64,000 bases of DNA from Aquimixticola soesokkakensis (GTDB lineage: Bacteria > Pseudomonadota > Alphaproteobacteria > Rhodobacterales > Rhodobacteraceae). The translations under genes were made by a program, and so were the position numbers. Location of the stretch: contig NZ_FWFS01000005.1 in NCBI RefSeq assembly GCF_900172375.1, positions 62,001 through 126,000 of the forward strand, given 5' to 3'. This document shows positions 9,654-16,613 of this stretch, one piece after another; within the stretch, counting starts at the first letter, position 1; each line of letters starts with the position of its first letter. Below the pieces are notes generated by a model that saw only the letters and a program-made list of their open reading frames with translations, did not search any database and was not told where the DNA came from.

Positions 9654-9776
9654 GTGTCAGGCGCTGCCACGCCTGACACGCGAGGGACCGCAGGAACTGG
9701 GGCTGTCCTGCGGTCATCATGCTCTGCACGAACCTGTGCAAAGCCGCGCCTGATTTCAGGGCGCGGCTTTCGCATT
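9654..9776 (+). terminator. Four tandem hairpins after RTX gene 1, the last a likely terminator
   Basis: Hairpin 1: GTGTCAGGC/GCCTGACAC (9654-9679, 9 bp). Hairpin 2: GACCGCAGGA/TCCTGCGGTC (9686-9715, 10 bp). Hairpin 3: TGCAC/GTGCA (9725-9740). Hairpin 4: AAGCCGCGC/GCGCGGCTT (9741-9769) with an inner CTGA/TCAG stem, followed by TTTCGCATTTT. Only hairpin 4 has the T-rich tail of an intrinsic terminator. The other three are unexplained. Confidence 0.65.
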
Positions 9777-9801
9777 TTGCGACAATCGTGATTCTCTTTC
9801 G

Positions 9802-9943
9802 TTTGTGTTCAATGCCATAGGGAGCTCTCCCTATGCGTGTATTTGTGCTGAAATATAAGGCACTCAGCGCGAACCTTCCGCGCGCGAACCTTGGCAAAAA
9901 TGCGACAGCGCCTTTGCCTGACGAAGGTGTGATTGAACACAAA
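9802..9943. repeat. 12-bp inverted repeat pair enclosing a 20-bp palindrome
   Basis: TTTGTGTTCAAT (9802-9813) is repeated in perfect inversion as ATTGAACACAAA (9932-9943). Just inside the left copy lies CATAGGGAG-CT-CTCCCTATG (9816-9835). The 142-bp unit could be a tiny non-autonomous element with terminal inverted repeats or a pair of operator sites. No flanking target duplication is clear. Confidence 0.45.
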
Positions 9944-9961
9944 GGGGAAACAATCGCCTGA
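9833..9961 (+). CDS. Possible 42-aa small protein in the RTX intergenic region
   Basis: The ATG at 9833 lies 8 nt after AGGGAG, and the frame runs to TGA at 9959-9961. It encodes a basic then neutral peptide starting MRVFVLKYKALSANL and ending EHKGETIA. Third-position G+C is lower than in neighbouring genes, and the start codon sits inside a 20-bp palindrome, so the frame may be accidental. No family is recognised. It is listed because of the good ribosome-binding site. Confidence 0.25.
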   Translation: MRVFVLKYKALSANLPRANLGKNATAPLPDEGVIEHKGETIA

Positions 9962-10001
9962 AACCTGGGGTGAAATTGCAGGTTTCAGGCGCAATTCACC
10001 C
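9956..10001. promoter_or_regulatory. Two interleaved inverted repeats (alternative hairpins)
   Basis: Arm A GCCTGAAACCT (9956-9966) pairs with AGGTTTCAGGC (9980-9990), 11 perfect base pairs. Arm B GGGTGAAATTGC (9968-9979) pairs with GCAATTCACCC (9991-10001), 11 pairs with one bulged A. The order is A-B-A'-B' with almost no linkers, so the two stems cannot coexist and would form alternately. After B the sequence reads CTGTTTTG, a poor terminator tail. It lies 324 bp upstream of RTX gene 2. Confidence 0.5.
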
Positions 10002-10117
10002 TGTTTTGACGCCAAATGAGCGGGTCCAGTGCGAAAGAGGGGCAAGCGAGGCCCCGGGCTTTTGCTGCGACGCAGTATTTTTTGCGGCAGCAATGTGGCG
10101 AGAAGCAGCGTTTTGAG

Positions 10118-10132
10118 TTACCATGGAATTAA
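10118..10132 (+). promoter_or_regulatory. Putative CtrA-type site upstream of RTX gene 2
   Basis: TTACCATGGAATTAA matches the TTAA-N7-TTAA CtrA consensus at 7 of 8 fixed positions, about 190 bp before the start at 10325. The remaining gap 10133-10324 shows no further gene. The motif is short, so this is tentative. Confidence 0.35.
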
Positions 10133-10324
10133 CGACAGAAGCATCGAAGGTGGCAGTCCTCACGATCGCTCGTTGGTTTGGAACCGGCTCGCCAAAAGGG
10201 TGGTCCAGACAAAATCTCTCACTTTTGCCCACGGGTCCTTGGACCTTTGGGTGCCACATTCGTTAACGCGGCGCAGAAGTTTACCTGCGAAACTCATTGC
10301 GCATTTGACGCATAAGGATCTGCC

Positions 10325-12052
10325 ATGACCACCTCCTCCCATTCGTCAGGGTCTACCTCAAGCACCATCATCAACGGTACCGATGGCGTCGACAGCCTTG
10401 TCGGCACCTCCAAATCCGAAACGATCTACGCGGGCGGCGGCGGCGATACGGTTTACGGTAACGGCGGCAATGACACGATCTATGGCGACACGCTCGCACC
10501 TGCCGGGTCCGATTGCTACGACTCCAGCACCGATCATTCGCTTTATGTCTGGGATCTTTCGACCGTAAGCGAAAGCATCAAGCGCGGCAATGACAGCGCC
10601 TTTCCCAACGACACGAATGGCGACTCCGATGTAAAGGGCAACACCTTTACGATCGCGGCGGGCGCTGCGCCGGTGATCGTCGGGGTCTCTGATCGCGACG
10701 CCTATTTCAACGACGGCGATACCAGTCAGGACATTTCCGGAAGCCGCGTCACGATTGATGGCCGGACCGGGCGCGTTGGCGACCGTCTGACACCGGAATA
10801 TTCCTATTCCGTGACCGATAGCGCCGGCAAGATCATCAACATCTATGTGGTTGAACTCGGGTCGAACCACTCGGTCGGATTTGTGTCCGATGCGCCGATG
10901 CAGGCGGGCGAAACCTATACCATCGTCAAGCTCACCGACACGCATCCCTCGGTGCGCTATGACCATCTTGCGGGTCCGGTGGTCGAGGATGGCGATGACT
11001 ACCTCGACGGTGGCGCAGGCGACGACACGATCTATGGCGAGGGTGGCAACGACACCATTCTGGGCGGCTCGGGCAAGGACATCCTTTACGGCGGTGAGGG
11101 CGACGACACGATCTCTGCAGGCTCCGGCACCGACAAGGTCTACGGTGGCGCGGGCAATGACACGATCCACGGCGGCGGCGACAACGATGTGCTTGAGGGC
11201 GGCGCCGGTGCCGATACCTTCTATCTTGACGAACTCGGTGACGACACCCGCAACGTGAACACGACCGTCAACGGCGGCTTTGAAGGCGATGACAACGACA
11301 CGCTCGACCTGTCGGGGCTGCGCGCCGAAGGCTTCAAGGTCGTGAACCGCGTCGACAACCCCGAAACCAACGGCAACGCCGGTTTCAACGGGCAAATCCA
11401 GATGTTCAACGAGGCCACGGGCGCCTATGCGAATATCAACTACACCGACATCGAACATGTCATCGTTTGCTTCACGCCCGGCACGGCGATTGTGACACCG
11501 CGCGGCGAAGTCATGGTCGAAGACCTGCAAGCGGGCGACAAAGTGTTCACCCGCGACAACGGCCAGCAGGAAATTGCATGGGTCGGGGAAAAATCCCTGA
11601 GCGCGCGTGACCTCGCCGCGCAGCCCGATCTTCAGCCGGTGCTGATCCGTGCGGGCTCTCTGGGCAATGGTTTGCCCGAGCGCGACATGATGGTCTCCCC
11701 CCAGCACCGCGTGCTGATTGCCTCGGAGAAAGCGCAGCTGTTCTTTGAGGAATCCGAAGTTCTGTCTGCGGCCAAACACCTGATCGGCCTGCCGGGGATC
11801 GAGCGCGCCCATGTGTCCGAAACACGTTACATCCACTTCATGTGTGAAAATCACGAAGTGGTCCTGTCGAACGGGTGCTGGACCGAAAGCTTCCAACCCG
11901 GCCAGCGCTCGATGCGCGGCCTAGAAGCGCCCCAGCAGGCCGAGATCATGTCGCTCTTCCCCGAGTTGGAAAATCTGGCGGGTCTGAACAGCTACCATGC
12001 GGCGCGCCGGACCTTGAAAAAACACGAAGCGCAGCTGTTGCGCGCTTCGTAA
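10325..12052 (+). CDS. RTX exoprotein with C-terminal Hint domain (second copy)
   Basis: 575 aa from ATG 10325, preceded by AAGGA. A short RTX block (about 17-57) is followed by a unique ~160-residue middle region and a main RTX block (about 221-296, repeats of the GGAGNDTI type). A linker then leads to the Hint module from Cys382 (CFTPGT) with SPQHR His461, and a tail ending RRTLKKHEAQLL. The Hint and tail are clearly homologous to the 1526-aa protein at 5053, but the N-terminal halves differ. There is no signal peptide; the calcium-binding repeats point to type I secretion. By family analogy the bond before Cys382 should be cleaved through a thioester. The role of the exported part is unknown. 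Confidence 0.88.
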   Translation: MTTSSHSSGSTSSTIINGTDGVDSLVGTSKSETIYAGGGGDTVYGNGGNDTIYGDTLAPAGSDCYDSSTDHSLYVWDLSTVSESIKRGNDSAFPNDTNGDSDVKGNTFTIAAGAAPVIVGVSDRDAYFNDGDTSQDISGSRVTIDGRTGRVGDRLTPEYSYSVTDSAGKIINIYVVELGSNHSVGFVSDAPMQAGETYTIVKLTDTHPSVRYDHLAGPVVEDGDDYLDGGAGDDTIYGEGGNDTILGGSGKDILYGGEGDDTISAGSGTDKVYGGAGNDTIHGGGDNDVLEGGAGADTFYLDELGDDTRNVNTTVNGGFEGDDNDTLDLSGLRAEGFKVVNRVDNPETNGNAGFNGQIQMFNEATGAYANINYTDIEHVIVCFTPGTAIVTPRGEVMVEDLQAGDKVFTRDNGQQEIAWVGEKSLSARDLAAQPDLQPVLIRAGSLGNGLPERDMMVSPQHRVLIASEKAQLFFEESEVLSAAKHLIGLPGIERAHVSETRYIHFMCENHEVVLSNGCWTESFQPGQRSMRGLEAPQQAEIMSLFPELENLAGLNSYHAARRTLKKHEAQLLRAS

Positions 12053-12139
12053 CCTGTTATTTTCGCGCCAGAAGGGCGCAGTCGAGTTTTAGCCGTGAGT
12101 GGGCGAAAGCTTTTTTAGTACCAATGACTTGATCTGCAG

Positions 12140-12163
12140 CGCCGGCCCTTTGGGTCGGCGTTG
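12140..12163 (+). terminator. Stem-loop after RTX gene 2
   Basis: CGCCGGCCC (12140-12148) pairs with GGGTCGGCG (12152-12160) over a 3-nt loop (one G-T pair). Only a weak T-rich tail (TTGTGCGTTT) follows, so termination may be partial. Confidence 0.5.
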
Positions 12164-12189
12164 TGCGTTTGAGCTGTTTCACGGCCAAG

Positions 12190-12226
12190 GCGCAAAACAA
12201 AACGCCCCCGATTGTCGGAGGCGTTT
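12190..12226 (-). terminator. Intrinsic terminator of the branched-chain amino-acid transporter operon
   Basis: Read on the minus strand, AAACGCCTCCG-ACAAT-CGGGGGCGTTT forms an 11-bp stem with one mismatch (12200-12226), followed by a TTTTGTTTTG tail. It stands 42 bp after the livM stop. Confidence 0.85.
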
Positions 12227-12267
12227 CATATTGCAGGCGTTTGTCGATATCGCAGGGCGGGGTCGAC

Positions 12268-13596
12268 CTAACGCTCGGGAAGCAGGCCCCGCGGGCTAAA
12301 GCGCAGGACCAGCAGCAAGACGATCCCCATGGTCATCAGCCGCGTGTAGGCCACGCGTTCCTGCAGGGCGCTTGTGATACTGTGATCCTGCCCAAGGCCG
12401 CTGGTCAGCGCGCTGATCAGCCAACCGCCGATAGGCTCGACCTGAACCCAGAGGAACCAGACCAATAGCCCGCCCAGAACCGCGCCCCAGTTGTTGCCCG
12501 AGCCGCCAAGGATCACCATGATCCACACCAGGAAAGTGTAGCGCAGCGGCTGGTAGGTCGAGGGCGTCAACTGCCCGTCCAGCGTGGTCATCATGGCCCC
12601 TGCAATGCCGACAATGGCCGAGCCGATGATGAAAATCTCCAGATGGCGACCTTTGACGTTCTTGCCCATGGCTTCGGCGGCCACTTCGTTGTCGCGAATG
12701 GCGCGCATCATCCGGCCCCAAGGCGACTTAAGCGCCAGTTCCGCGCCCCATAACACAATGCCCAGAACGACGATAAAGAGCGCCGCATAGGCCAGTTTCA
12801 CCGTGATCGCAGAGGCTGTGACGGGATCGGCACCGATGGCCTGCATCTGGCCGACAAACCACTGCGACTGTTGCAGGTCGATTTCATAGGGCACGGGGCG
12901 GGGCAGGCCGATGACGTTTTTCACGCCCCGCGTCATCCAGTCCTCGTTTTTGAGCATGGCGATGACGATCTCGGAAATGCCGAGCGTGGCGATGGCAAGG
13001 TAATCCTCGCGCAGCCCCAGCGCGGTTTTGCCAATCGCCCAAGCCGCCCCGGCGGCAAGCAATCCGCCCACCGGCCAGCTGAACAAGACCGGCAGGCCAA
13101 GCCCGCCCAGATAGCCGGTCGCAGCAGGGTTTACCGCCTCAATCGCGGCGACAGCGGGATCGAACACCGCGCGAAAGGCGAAAAACCCAAGGATCAACAG
13201 GGCGGCGATGGCCAGCCCGCGCGCGCGCCCCTTCGCCATGCGTTTCCACAGCAAAACGGCGGTGGCAATCACCGCGGCGGCCAAGGCCAGCGCCGCAATC
13301 ACACGGCCCCCCCCCGCGGCCCATGCTTCGGGAACGGGGGGCATGGCGGTCAGCACCACGCCCAATCCGCCAAGGGCGATGAAGCCCATGATGCCGACGT
13401 TAAACAGCCCCGCGTAGCCCCATTGCACATTGACCCCAAGCGCCATGATGGCCGAAATCAGCCCCATGTTCAAAAGCGACAGGGCGGCATTCCAGCTTGA
13501 GGTGAGGCCGGTAAGCAGGATCAGCAGCGCGACAGCCGCAAACAACAGCGGGCCACGCAGGCGGGAGGTCGGCGTATCTTGGACGCGGGAACTCAT
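12268..13596 (-). CDS. livM: Branched-chain amino-acid ABC transporter permease LivM
   Basis: 442 aa integral membrane protein with about ten hydrophobic segments. The LivM signature GAMMTTLDGQLTPSTY and the EAA-like region (MGKNVKGRHLEIFIIGS) are visible. An extra hydrophobic stretch at about residues 90-165 makes it longer than E. coli LivM; long LivM forms are common in alphaproteobacteria. Its start overlaps the end of livH by 4 bp (ATGA), showing translational coupling. It is the last gene of the operon. With LivH it forms the inner-membrane channel for branched-chain or related amino acids or amides. The exact substrate is not deducible. Confidence 0.9.
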   Translation of the reverse strand: MSSRVQDTPTSRLRGPLLFAAVALLILLTGLTSSWNAALSLLNMGLISAIMALGVNVQWGYAGLFNVGIMGFIALGGLGVVLTAMPPVPEAWAAGGGRVIAALALAAAVIATAVLLWKRMAKGRARGLAIAALLILGFFAFRAVFDPAVAAIEAVNPAATGYLGGLGLPVLFSWPVGGLLAAGAAWAIGKTALGLREDYLAIATLGISEIVIAMLKNEDWMTRGVKNVIGLPRPVPYEIDLQQSQWFVGQMQAIGADPVTASAITVKLAYAALFIVVLGIVLWGAELALKSPWGRMMRAIRDNEVAAEAMGKNVKGRHLEIFIIGSAIVGIAGAMMTTLDGQLTPSTYQPLRYTFLVWIMVILGGSGNNWGAVLGGLLVWFLWVQVEPIGGWLISALTSGLGQDHSITSALQERVAYTRLMTMGIVLLLVLRFSPRGLLPER

Positions 13597-14606
13597 GCGG
13601 ATTTTCCTCCGAACAGGCCATTGGGGCGGAACAAAAGGACGATCACGAGGATCGCGAACGAGACCGCGAATTTGTAATCCGTCGACAAAAGCTGTGCCAA
13701 CCCGTCAGGTTGCAGGGCCTCTGGCAACACGTAGCCTGCCACTTTTTTGAATGCATAGGTGAACAGGATTTCAGCGTAGGCAATGGTAAAGCCGCCCACG
13801 ATCGCCCCGAGAGGCGAGCCAAATCCCCCCACGATCGCCGCTGCGAACATCGGCAGGAGGATCTGGAAATAGGTGAAGGGTTTGAACGACTTATCCAGTC
13901 CGTAGAGGGTGCCTGCGACGGTCGCAAGGATCGCGACGATCACCCAGGTGACCCGCACAACATGCTCGGGATTGATCCCCGACAAGAGGGCAAGATCCTC
14001 GTTGTCGGAATAGGCGCGCATGGATTTTCCGGTGCGGGTGCGGTTCAAAAACCAAAACAGCGCAGCGACCACGATCACGGCGGTGACAACTGTTACGGCC
14101 TGTGTGGTTTTGAGCGACAGCGCCTCATCAAGCCCGGTCGCCGCCTTGAAATCGCGCGCGGAAATCAGGAACCGCGCGCCGTCGGAAAAGGTCCGGTCTT
14201 CGGTGCCTACAAACATGCGCACCACGCCGTTCATCACAAAGGCGACCCCGATGGAGACGATCATCAACATCACCGGCGCGGCTTTCACCCGCCGATAGAA
14301 ACGGTAAACAACGCGGTCGGTCCCCAGCACCAGCGCAATGGTCGCAAGACAGCCAAAGGGCAGGGCAAGCAGCGCGGTCGGCAGGATCCCAAAGCTGATC
14401 CCCCAGCTTTGAAACAGCGCCGTGACGCCGATCACCACCATGGTCCCGAAGGCCATGACATCGGCATGGGCAAAGTTGGAAAACCGCAGGATGCCGAAAA
14501 CAAGCGTGACGCCAAGCGCGCCAAGGGCAAGTTGGGCGCCATAGGCCGTGGCGGGGATCACCACATAGTTCAACAGCGCGACAAGCGCGTTCAAAAGGTC
14601 GATCAT
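13593..14606 (-). CDS. livH: Branched-chain amino-acid ABC transporter permease LivH
   Basis: 337 aa. Start ATG 14606 (MIDLLNALVALLNYV) is preceded by GCAGGGACC; a TTG five codons upstream is less likely. There are about eight membrane segments. The conserved LivH features GTMVVIGVTAL, GIAFVMNG-like and RTRTGKSMRAYSDN (the EAA loop contacting the ATPases) are present. An extra ~40-residue periplasmic loop (GTEDRTFSDGARF) is visible. The gene overlaps the upstream small secreted protein gene by 4 bp and livM by 4 bp, so the three are coupled. Confidence 0.9.
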   Translation of the reverse strand: MIDLLNALVALLNYVVIPATAYGAQLALGALGVTLVFGILRFSNFAHADVMAFGTMVVIGVTALFQSWGISFGILPTALLALPFGCLATIALVLGTDRVVYRFYRRVKAAPVMLMIVSIGVAFVMNGVVRMFVGTEDRTFSDGARFLISARDFKAATGLDEALSLKTTQAVTVVTAVIVVAALFWFLNRTRTGKSMRAYSDNEDLALLSGINPEHVVRVTWVIVAILATVAGTLYGLDKSFKPFTYFQILLPMFAAAIVGGFGSPLGAIVGGFTIAYAEILFTYAFKKVAGYVLPEALQPDGLAQLLSTDYKFAVSFAILVIVLLFRPNGLFGGKSA

Positions 14607-14992
14607 GATTGGTCCCTGCAAGTGCCTGCGTAATACGTCTCATAGGTCGGCAAGGCATTGGGCGCGCGCCGCATCAAGGTAAACGTCTGGTCACGGTCAT
14701 GGGTAAATTCCCACGTGCCGTCGCGGTCTGAGAATGTGGATTTGGTCTGGCCCGCAATGGTGGTTGCCTGCGCGCGCAGGTCCGGCCCGTTGTCAAAGCG
14801 CAGCACGCCGCTGAGGTCGTCAAACTTGGTAAAGCGCACCGAATACCCATCGGCGGCGCAATTGTCGGCCGAATTGCGACAGACCGTATCGGTCAGGCAA
14901 AAGACGGCGATGACGGGCTCGGGCGCGGCTTGGGCGCAGAGCGGCAGGGTACAAAGCACGGCCGCCGCTTTCAGATTGTGGTGTGATACCAT
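14603..14992 (-). CDS. Small secreted cysteine protein inside the liv operon
   Basis: 129 aa from ATG 14992 (a GTG at 14998 is an alternative). It has a clear signal peptide, hydrophobic residues to about 22, ending LCAQA-APEP. The mature protein is about 105 aa with four cysteines (VFC, TVC, DNC near its start and GTC near its end), compatible with two disulfides in the periplasm. No family is recognised. It lies between livF and livH, 8 nt after livF and overlapping livH by 4 nt, so it must be co-transcribed and translationally coupled with the transporter. A role in ligand capture or transporter assembly is conceivable but is inference only. Confidence 0.75.
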   Translation of the reverse strand: MVSHHNLKAAAVLCTLPLCAQAAPEPVIAVFCLTDTVCRNSADNCAADGYSVRFTKFDDLSGVLRFDNGPDLRAQATTIAGQTKSTFSDRDGTWEFTHDRDQTFTLMRRAPNALPTYETYYAGTCRDQS

Positions 14993-15000
14993 GCCCACGC

Positions 15001-15705
15001 TCAGCCCCCCAGAAAGGTGCGCCGCACCTCGGGATTTGCCAGCAATGCGGCACCCGTGTCGGTATAGGCATTGCCGCCCTGCACGAGAACATATCCTTTG
15101 TCAGCGATTTCAAGCGCTTGTCGGGCGTTTTGTTCGACCATGAGGATCGACACGCCGCTGCGCGCCACCTCGATGATCCGGTCGAACAGCTCATCCATGA
15201 CGATGGGCGACACGCCTGCGGTGGGTTCATCCAGCAGCAGCAATTTCGGCTGGGTCATCAAGGCGCGGCCCACGGCGACCTGTTGGCGCTGCCCGCCGGA
15301 CAATTCCCCCGCCGCCTGTGCGCGTTTTTCGCGCAGGATCGGAAAGAGATCGTAAATCTGTTCTATCGTCACCGAGATATCGTCGCGGCGCAGAAAGCCG
15401 CCCATTTCGAGGTTCTCCTCGACCGACATCGTGCCGAATATATTGTTCGTCTGGGGCACAAATCCCATGCCCTTGGCGACGCGATCCTGGGGCGAGAGTT
15501 TGGTGATGTCCTCGCCGTCAAAGACCACCGACCCCTCGCGCAGCGACATCATGCCGAACACGGCCTTCATCGCGGTGGATTTTCCGGCACCGTTGGGGCC
15601 GACGATCACGGCAATTTCGCCTTTTTCGACGGTGATATCGCAGCCTTGCAGAATATCCGCGCCGCCGTAGCCACCCCGCATCCGGGTTGCACAAAGAAAG
15701 CTCAT
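15001..15705 (-). CDS. livF: Branched-chain amino-acid ABC transporter ATPase LivF
   Basis: 234 aa ABC ATPase. Walker A GPNGAGKST lies near residue 36. The Q-loop FVPQTNNIF, signature LSGGQRQQ, Walker B LLLLDEP and switch His region (MVEQN, as usual in LivF) are all intact. Length is typical. The ATG overlaps the end of livG by 4 bp. LivF and LivG form the nucleotide-binding dimer driving LivH-LivM. Confidence 0.93.
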   Translation of the reverse strand: MSFLCATRMRGGYGGADILQGCDITVEKGEIAVIVGPNGAGKSTAMKAVFGMMSLREGSVVFDGEDITKLSPQDRVAKGMGFVPQTNNIFGTMSVEENLEMGGFLRRDDISVTIEQIYDLFPILREKRAQAAGELSGGQRQQVAVGRALMTQPKLLLLDEPTAGVSPIVMDELFDRIIEVARSGVSILMVEQNARQALEIADKGYVLVQGGNAYTDTGAALLANPEVRRTFLGG

Positions 15706-16511
15706 GCGGGTGCTCCTGCGGCTTGGTCGGGGCTTTTGAGGCCTTTGTTCTTCAGCCCTGTGCCAAGATAGGCCTCGATCACCGCCTCGTTGGACATGAT
15801 GGCTTCGGCCGTTCCGCGGGCGAGCACCTGGCCTTGGGCCATGACGATGACCGGATCGCAGAGCTGTTTGATGAAATCCATATCGTGTTCGATCATCACA
15901 AAGGTATAGCCGCGCTCGGTGTTCAGACGCTTAATGGCATCGCCAATCGTGTACAAAAGCGTGCGGTTGACGCCCGCGCCCACTTCGTCGAGGAACACGA
16001 TCTTGGCATCGACCATCATCGTGCGGCCCAGTTCCAGAAGCTTTTTCTGCCCGCCCGAAATATTGCCCGCTTTTTCGTCGGCAATATGGGGAATGGTCAG
16101 AAACTCCAGCACCTCATCGGCCTTGGCGCGCAGGGCGCTTTCCTCGGCCTGAATGCGTTTGCGGTGAAACCACGTGTTCCACAGGCCTTCGCCCGATTGC
16201 GCCGCAGGCACCATCATCAGGTTCTCGCGCACCGTCATCGAGGAAAATTCATGCGCAATCTGAAAGGTGCGCAGCAACCCTTTGTGAAACAAGGCGTGGG
16301 GCGCAAGGCCGGTGATGTCCTCACCGTCGAAAATCACCCGCCCCGACGTGGGTTTCAACACCCCCGCGATCACGTTGAACAGTGACGTTTTGCCCGCGCC
16401 ATTGGGGCCGATCAGGCCGGTGATCGACCCTTTCTCGATGGTGATCGATGCGCCATCGACGGCGCGAAAGCCCCCGAAATGCATGTGCAGGTCTTCGACA
16501 GTAATCATCAA
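15702..16511 (-). CDS. livG: Branched-chain amino-acid ABC transporter ATPase LivG
   Basis: 269 aa. Walker A GPNGAGKTS, the LivG-type FQIAHEF Q-loop, signature ISGGQKK and Walker B IVFLDEVGAGVN are present. The Walker B has V-G-A-G where most homologues have P-x-A-G, a conservative difference. MIEHD provides the switch histidine. The C-terminal extension after GQVLARGT is usual for LivG, with an extra ~25-residue tail. It follows the substrate-binding protein gene after 102 bp that contain a strong stem-loop. Confidence 0.92.
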   Translation of the reverse strand: MMITVEDLHMHFGGFRAVDGASITIEKGSITGLIGPNGAGKTSLFNVIAGVLKPTSGRVIFDGEDITGLAPHALFHKGLLRTFQIAHEFSSMTVRENLMMVPAAQSGEGLWNTWFHRKRIQAEESALRAKADEVLEFLTIPHIADEKAGNISGGQKKLLELGRTMMVDAKIVFLDEVGAGVNRTLLYTIGDAIKRLNTERGYTFVMIEHDMDFIKQLCDPVIVMAQGQVLARGTAEAIMSNEAVIEAYLGTGLKNKGLKSPDQAAGAPA

Positions 16512-16569
16512 ATCTGTCCCCGTTACACCCCGGTGTCCCCGCCGTGGTGCCAGCTTCTACATGTGCGAA

Positions 16570-16594
16570 GTCCGACCCTGTGACAGGGCCGGAC
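16570..16594 (-). terminator. Intercistronic stem-loop between the binding-protein gene and livG
   Basis: GTCCGGCCCTG / CAGGGTCGGAC on the minus strand form an 11-bp stem (one G-T pair) around a 3-nt loop. No T-run follows. It probably acts as an mRNA stabiliser or partial attenuator, giving more binding protein than channel. Confidence 0.6.
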
Positions 16595-16613
16595 CTTGCA
16601 GTTTTCCAAAATT

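Noticed and set aside
4858-9942. 1694-codon open frame on the minus strand opposite the large RTX gene
   Set aside because: It mirrors the RTX nonapeptide codons (GAC/GGC/ATC read backwards give repetitive Val/Ala/Ile-rich text such as VIARAAID). It has no start context and is produced by codon bias.
9956-10001. H-type pseudoknot from the interleaved repeats
   Set aside because: Linkers of 1, 0 and 0 nt cannot cross stems of 11-12 bp, so both stems cannot form at once. Alternative hairpins are the feasible reading.
10123-10266. 47-codon frame before RTX gene 2
   Set aside because: Its start overlaps the CtrA-like box, it has no Shine-Dalgarno sequence, and its composition is non-committal.
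10358-11896. 512-codon minus-strand frame opposite the second RTX gene
   Set aside because: Same mirror effect; the plus-strand protein has clear RTX and Hint domains.
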